Shown here: positions 61,436 through 64,000 of the stretch, one piece after another | Position numbering within the stretch: position 1 is the stretch's first letter | How the letters are laid out: each line of letters begins with the position of its first letter | DNA from: Paraburkholderia flagellata | GTDB taxonomy: Bacteria > Pseudomonadota > Gammaproteobacteria > Burkholderiales > Burkholderiaceae | Assembly: GCF_021390645.1 (NCBI RefSeq) | Contig: NZ_JAJEJT010000002.1 | Coordinates: forward strand, 1,364,001 to 1,428,000 | DNA: 64,000 nt | Direction of reading: 5' to 3' | Notes under the pieces: model-generated | Told to the model about the DNA's origin: nothing | Seen by the model: the letters and a program-made list of their open reading frames with translations, nothing else | The model's database searches: none | Made by a program: the position numbers and the translations under genes

Positions 61436-63109
61436 TCAATGATGCATGGTGCTCATCGTGCTCATGCGCTGGAGAGCGCGAATGCGCGCCACCGCGGGGC
61501 GGTCCGTCACGGCGACCTGATAGAGCTTCGCGACATCGGCCTTGAGCGCCGTGCGTGAGCCGGCGTCGAGATACACCATGTGCCCCGAGGGATAGAAGCG
61601 TGCGCTCAGGTTATTGCGTACCTTCTGATCGAGGAGCGGCATCTTCTGCAGGTCGATCACGGTCTGGTAGAACGGCGTGACGAAGTCGTAGTAGCCGTTC
61701 GCCGAAAGCACGCGCAAATCCGGGTTCAGCGCCATCACTGCCGCGAGATCGCCGGCCGTGTAGAGCACGATATTGCCCTGCGCGTCCACGCCCTTTTGCG
61801 CGCCCGTCGGATCGATATGACCGAAGTCCCAGTTCTTGAACGCCTGATCGTTCAAGTCCGTGAACGACGAGTTCGTGCGGAACTTGAGCTGCTCGTTCAG
61901 GTAGCTGTTCCACATCGCCGTATAGACGCCGCTCACCGCCGTCATGGTGGGATCGTTGCCGCCCGAGTTGGGGTCGATGTTGCCGGCAATACCCGTGTCG
62001 ATGGCGGTCACGCGGCCGTCGTACGAGCCGAGCGCCACACCCTTGTCCTTCATGAGCGTGGTGAGGAATAGCGAATTGCCGCGGCTGTCGTACGCGGCGA
62101 TGTCGAGATTCCACGACTCCAGCGTTTGCGTGTCGATGCCCGTGTATTGCGACAGCGTCTTGAGCGTAGCCGGAATGGTCTTGTCCTTGGGATCGGGAAA
62201 CTTCGAGAGCGCCTGAAGATAATCGGTGCGCGCGAATTGCGCCACCTGCGCGGCGAACGCCTGCAAGTCCTTCGGCGCGGGCGTCACGCCAAGGCGCTTG
62301 TGGTACCAGGCGTCGGCGGCCGCCGTGGGCAGCGCGCCCACCGGATTGCCGCTTTGCGTGTAATCGAGTATCGACGACTGCAGCGTGATGCCGTTCAGAT
62401 CCACGCCATCCTCGTGCAGCCGGTAGGCGAGCACGCAACTGCGCGCCGTGCCATACGATTCGCCATAGAGAAACTTCGGCGAATTCCAGCGATCGTTCGC
62501 CGAGAGGTAGCGCTTGATGAACTGCTTGAGCGAATCCGCGTCCTGATCCACGCCCCAGAAGTCGCGGTTGTGATGCGGTGCGATCGCGGCCGAATAGCCC
62601 GTTCCCACCGGATTGATGAAGATGAGGTCGCTCTTGTCGAGCAGGCTGTCCGGGTTATCTTCGAGCGCATAGGGCGCGGGCGGCGTGAAGCCCGGCATCG
62701 ACGTCTTGATGCGCTTGGGCGCGAACGAGCCGAGCAGCACGAAAACGGAAGACGAGCCCGGGCCGCCGTTGTAGAAGAACGTGACGGGACGGTCCTGCGC
62801 CTGCACGCCGTCCTTGGTGAACGCCACGTAGAACATCTTGGCATTGGGCTGCGAGCTGCTCGGATCGACCGTCACGAGATGACCCGCCGTTGCCGTATAG
62901 GCGATGACTTCCTTGCCGATCTGAATGGCGTGGTGCGTGATCGCGGCGTTCTCGGTCACGTCGGTGACGAAGTCGTCGGGACCGTTGCCGTAAGCGGTGG
63001 GATCGAAGCAAGGCTGGTCGGCCTGGGAGCGATGCTTGCCGTTACCGCTCGCGGGGCTGGCCCCTTGAGCGCCGCCGTTGCCCTTGGTGGACTGCGCTTC
63101 GTCGTTCAT
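61436..63109 (-). CDS. Serine carboxypeptidase-like peptidase (family S10)
   Basis: A 557-residue alpha/beta-hydrolase of peptidase family S10. The oxyanion-hole stretch FFYNGGPGSSSVF is at about 111-123 and the nucleophile Ser218 is in LYGESYGTAR. The catalytic Asp (ANGYYDFVTPF) and His (YPSGHMVYLD) lie in the C-terminal third. S10 enzymes remove C-terminal residues, usually at acid pH. No classical signal peptide is seen in the N-terminal low-complexity Gly/Ser/Gln segment. The ATG at 63109 has GTGGAG upstream. The gene upstream on the same strand is a sedolisin, another acid-type serine peptidase. Confidence 0.9.
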   Translation of the reverse strand: MNDEAQSTKGNGGAQGASPASGNGKHRSQADQPCFDPTAYGNGPDDFVTDVTENAAITHHAIQIGKEVIAYTATAGHLVTVDPSSSQPNAKMFYVAFTKDGVQAQDRPVTFFYNGGPGSSSVFVLLGSFAPKRIKTSMPGFTPPAPYALEDNPDSLLDKSDLIFINPVGTGYSAAIAPHHNRDFWGVDQDADSLKQFIKRYLSANDRWNSPKFLYGESYGTARSCVLAYRLHEDGVDLNGITLQSSILDYTQSGNPVGALPTAAADAWYHKRLGVTPAPKDLQAFAAQVAQFARTDYLQALSKFPDPKDKTIPATLKTLSQYTGIDTQTLESWNLDIAAYDSRGNSLFLTTLMKDKGVALGSYDGRVTAIDTGIAGNIDPNSGGNDPTMTAVSGVYTAMWNSYLNEQLKFRTNSSFTDLNDQAFKNWDFGHIDPTGAQKGVDAQGNIVLYTAGDLAAVMALNPDLRVLSANGYYDFVTPFYQTVIDLQKMPLLDQKVRNNLSARFYPSGHMVYLDAGSRTALKADVAKLYQVAVTDRPAVARIRALQRMSTMSTMHH

Positions 63110-63232
63110 GTCGTCTCCACTTTCTGTGTGTTCGCGTTTGAGACAGTGAATGCAACTTCGAATGCAACCTCTCATGTAACCCGCATCGCGCCCGCCACTG
63201 CCTTCCTGGCGCGGCGGCACGCCGCGCTCATC

Positions 63233-64000
63233 CTACGCCGAGCCGAGCGCCGTTGCCACCTTGGTGCCCACCGGCGTGCCGAGGCCCGTGCAGGCGTCCC
63301 AGCCGGGCGCCGCCGAGAAGTCGCCGTTGCTGCCGCTCGTCACGTCGTTGAAGGCGCTGGGCTGCGCGTAGAGCTTCGCGTTCGCGAAGCCCACTGGTGT
63401 GCCGCGCGCCGCGTTGATACGCGCGATCAGCGCAGCCCACAGCGGCGCCACGGCGCTCGTGCCGCCCACCACGGTATCCGCGCCGGCCACGCGTACCTCG
63501 TAACCCGTGGCCGGGTCGGCGTCGGCGGCGACATCGGGCACGCCGCGCCGCACCAGCGCGCCGGCCCCGCCGCTGCCACGCACGACGCGCAGGCCCTTTT
63601 GCCAGTCCGGCAGCGCGAACGTCGCGCTCACGCCGCCGCCGGTCGCGCCATCTGCGCCGTCGTTCCACACGCTTTCTTGCGAGATGCGTCCGTTCGACGC
63701 CGTGATGTGCGTGCCGCCGCAGCCGAGCGCATACGGGCTCGAGGCGGGAAAATCGACATGATCGGCGCCGTCGCCCACGCCGTCCGACGAGCCGCTGTCG
63801 CCTGAAGCCGCGCACACCGTCACGCCGAGCGCGACCGCCGTTTGCATCGCGTCGTTCAGCGCGCCGAGCGTTTGCTGCGACCACGCCGACTCCGGCGCGC
63901 CCCAGCTGATCGAGATGACCGATGGCTTGCGCTGGCTGTCGTGCAGCGCCGCGCTCACCGCATCCACGAAACCGGCCTCGCTGTTCGGCGCGAAATACAC
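63233..64000 (-). CDS. Sedolisin-type serine peptidase (family S53), C-terminal part
   Basis: The gene runs off the right edge; 255 C-terminal residues are present. The catalytic Ser lies in [15 protein letters not shown]. The oxyanion-hole Asp region ([14 protein letters not shown]) and the Ca2+-binding C-terminus around [21 protein letters not shown] are typical of sedolisins/kumamolisins. The catalytic Glu and Asp that complete the Ser-Glu-Asp triad lie further upstream and cannot be seen. Such enzymes are secreted, work at low pH and mature by removal of a long pro-region. It ends 123 bases before the S10 peptidase gene. Confidence 0.9.
   Translation of the reverse strand: MYFAPNSEAGFVDAVSAALHDSQRKPSVISISWGAPESAWSQQTLGALNDAMQTAVALGVTVCAASGDSGSSDGVGDGADHVDFPASSPYALGCGGTHITASNGRISQESVWNDGADGATGGGVSATFALPDWQKGLRVVRGSGGAGALVRRGVPDVAADADPATGYEVRVAGADTVVGGTSAVAPLWAALIARINAARGTPVGFANAKLYAQPSAFNDVTSGSNGDFSAAPGWDACTGLGTPVGTKVATALGSA

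Overview
The window is a GC-rich (roughly two thirds G+C by eye) bacterial chromosome segment. Its gene content points to a member of Burkholderiales, most likely Paraburkholderia or a close relative. The main pointers are the trimeric-type porin with a terminal Phe, the DUF3348/DUF802/OmpA/DUF2894 cluster, the recCBD order and the ugp genes. This placement is by recognition of protein families, not by a database search. I see no rRNA, tRNA, CRISPR array, insertion sequence or prophage. Both edges cut genes: a PadR-like regulator on the left and a sedolisin protease on the right.

Layout. 0-6.5 kb: PadR-like/siderophore-reductase pair, an MFS exporter, a porin, the DEAD-box helicase DbpA and a DsbA-family oxidoreductase. 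6.6-11.5 kb: a tightly overlapping four-gene cluster encoding DUF3348, a MotA/ExbB-like membrane protein with a very long coiled-coil tail (DUF802), a MotB/OmpA-like protein and DUF2894. A vapBC toxin-antitoxin pair follows. 12-19 kb: aroG, a sterol-desaturase-family/beta-propeller pair, mntH, zwf and a small membrane ORF. 19-26 kb: MarR regulator, zinc alcohol dehydrogenase, LLM flavin monooxygenase, a TPR-glycosyltransferase-like protein and small proteins. 26-32.4 kb: phospholipase C, a TonB-dependent siderophore receptor behind a Fur-box-like site, and an aldehyde dehydrogenase. 32.4-36.8 kb: a GFA protein, a catalase-like peroxidase/cytochrome b561 pair, and kdgT with a divergent IclR regulator. 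36.8-44 kb: a tripartite drug-efflux operon with a divergent TetR regulator, a LysE exporter, and a TetR-ohr peroxide module with three matching operators. 44-53.7 kb: recCBD. 54-58.2 kb: ugpAEC without ugpB, preceded by an autotransporter heptosyltransferase. 58.3-64 kb: an FAD oxidoreductase, a GltI-like binding protein, a nucleoside deoxyribosyltransferase and two serine peptidases (S10 and S53).

The best candidate for an undescribed system is the 6.6-11.5 kb cluster. It has the two parts of a proton-driven stator (a four-TM MotA/TolQ-like subunit and an OmpA-domain MotB-like subunit), a giant cytoplasmic tail built partly of four 87-residue repeats, and two partner proteins of unknown function. 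The architecture resembles ZorA/ZorB of the Zorya anti-phage systems, but no Zorya effector (ZorC, ZorD or ZorE) is present. The second most interesting item is the TetR-ohr module. A 6-6-6 inverted repeat occurs over the tetR promoter, between the -35 and -10 of the promoter reading towards ohr, and inside a 42-codon ORF between the two genes.
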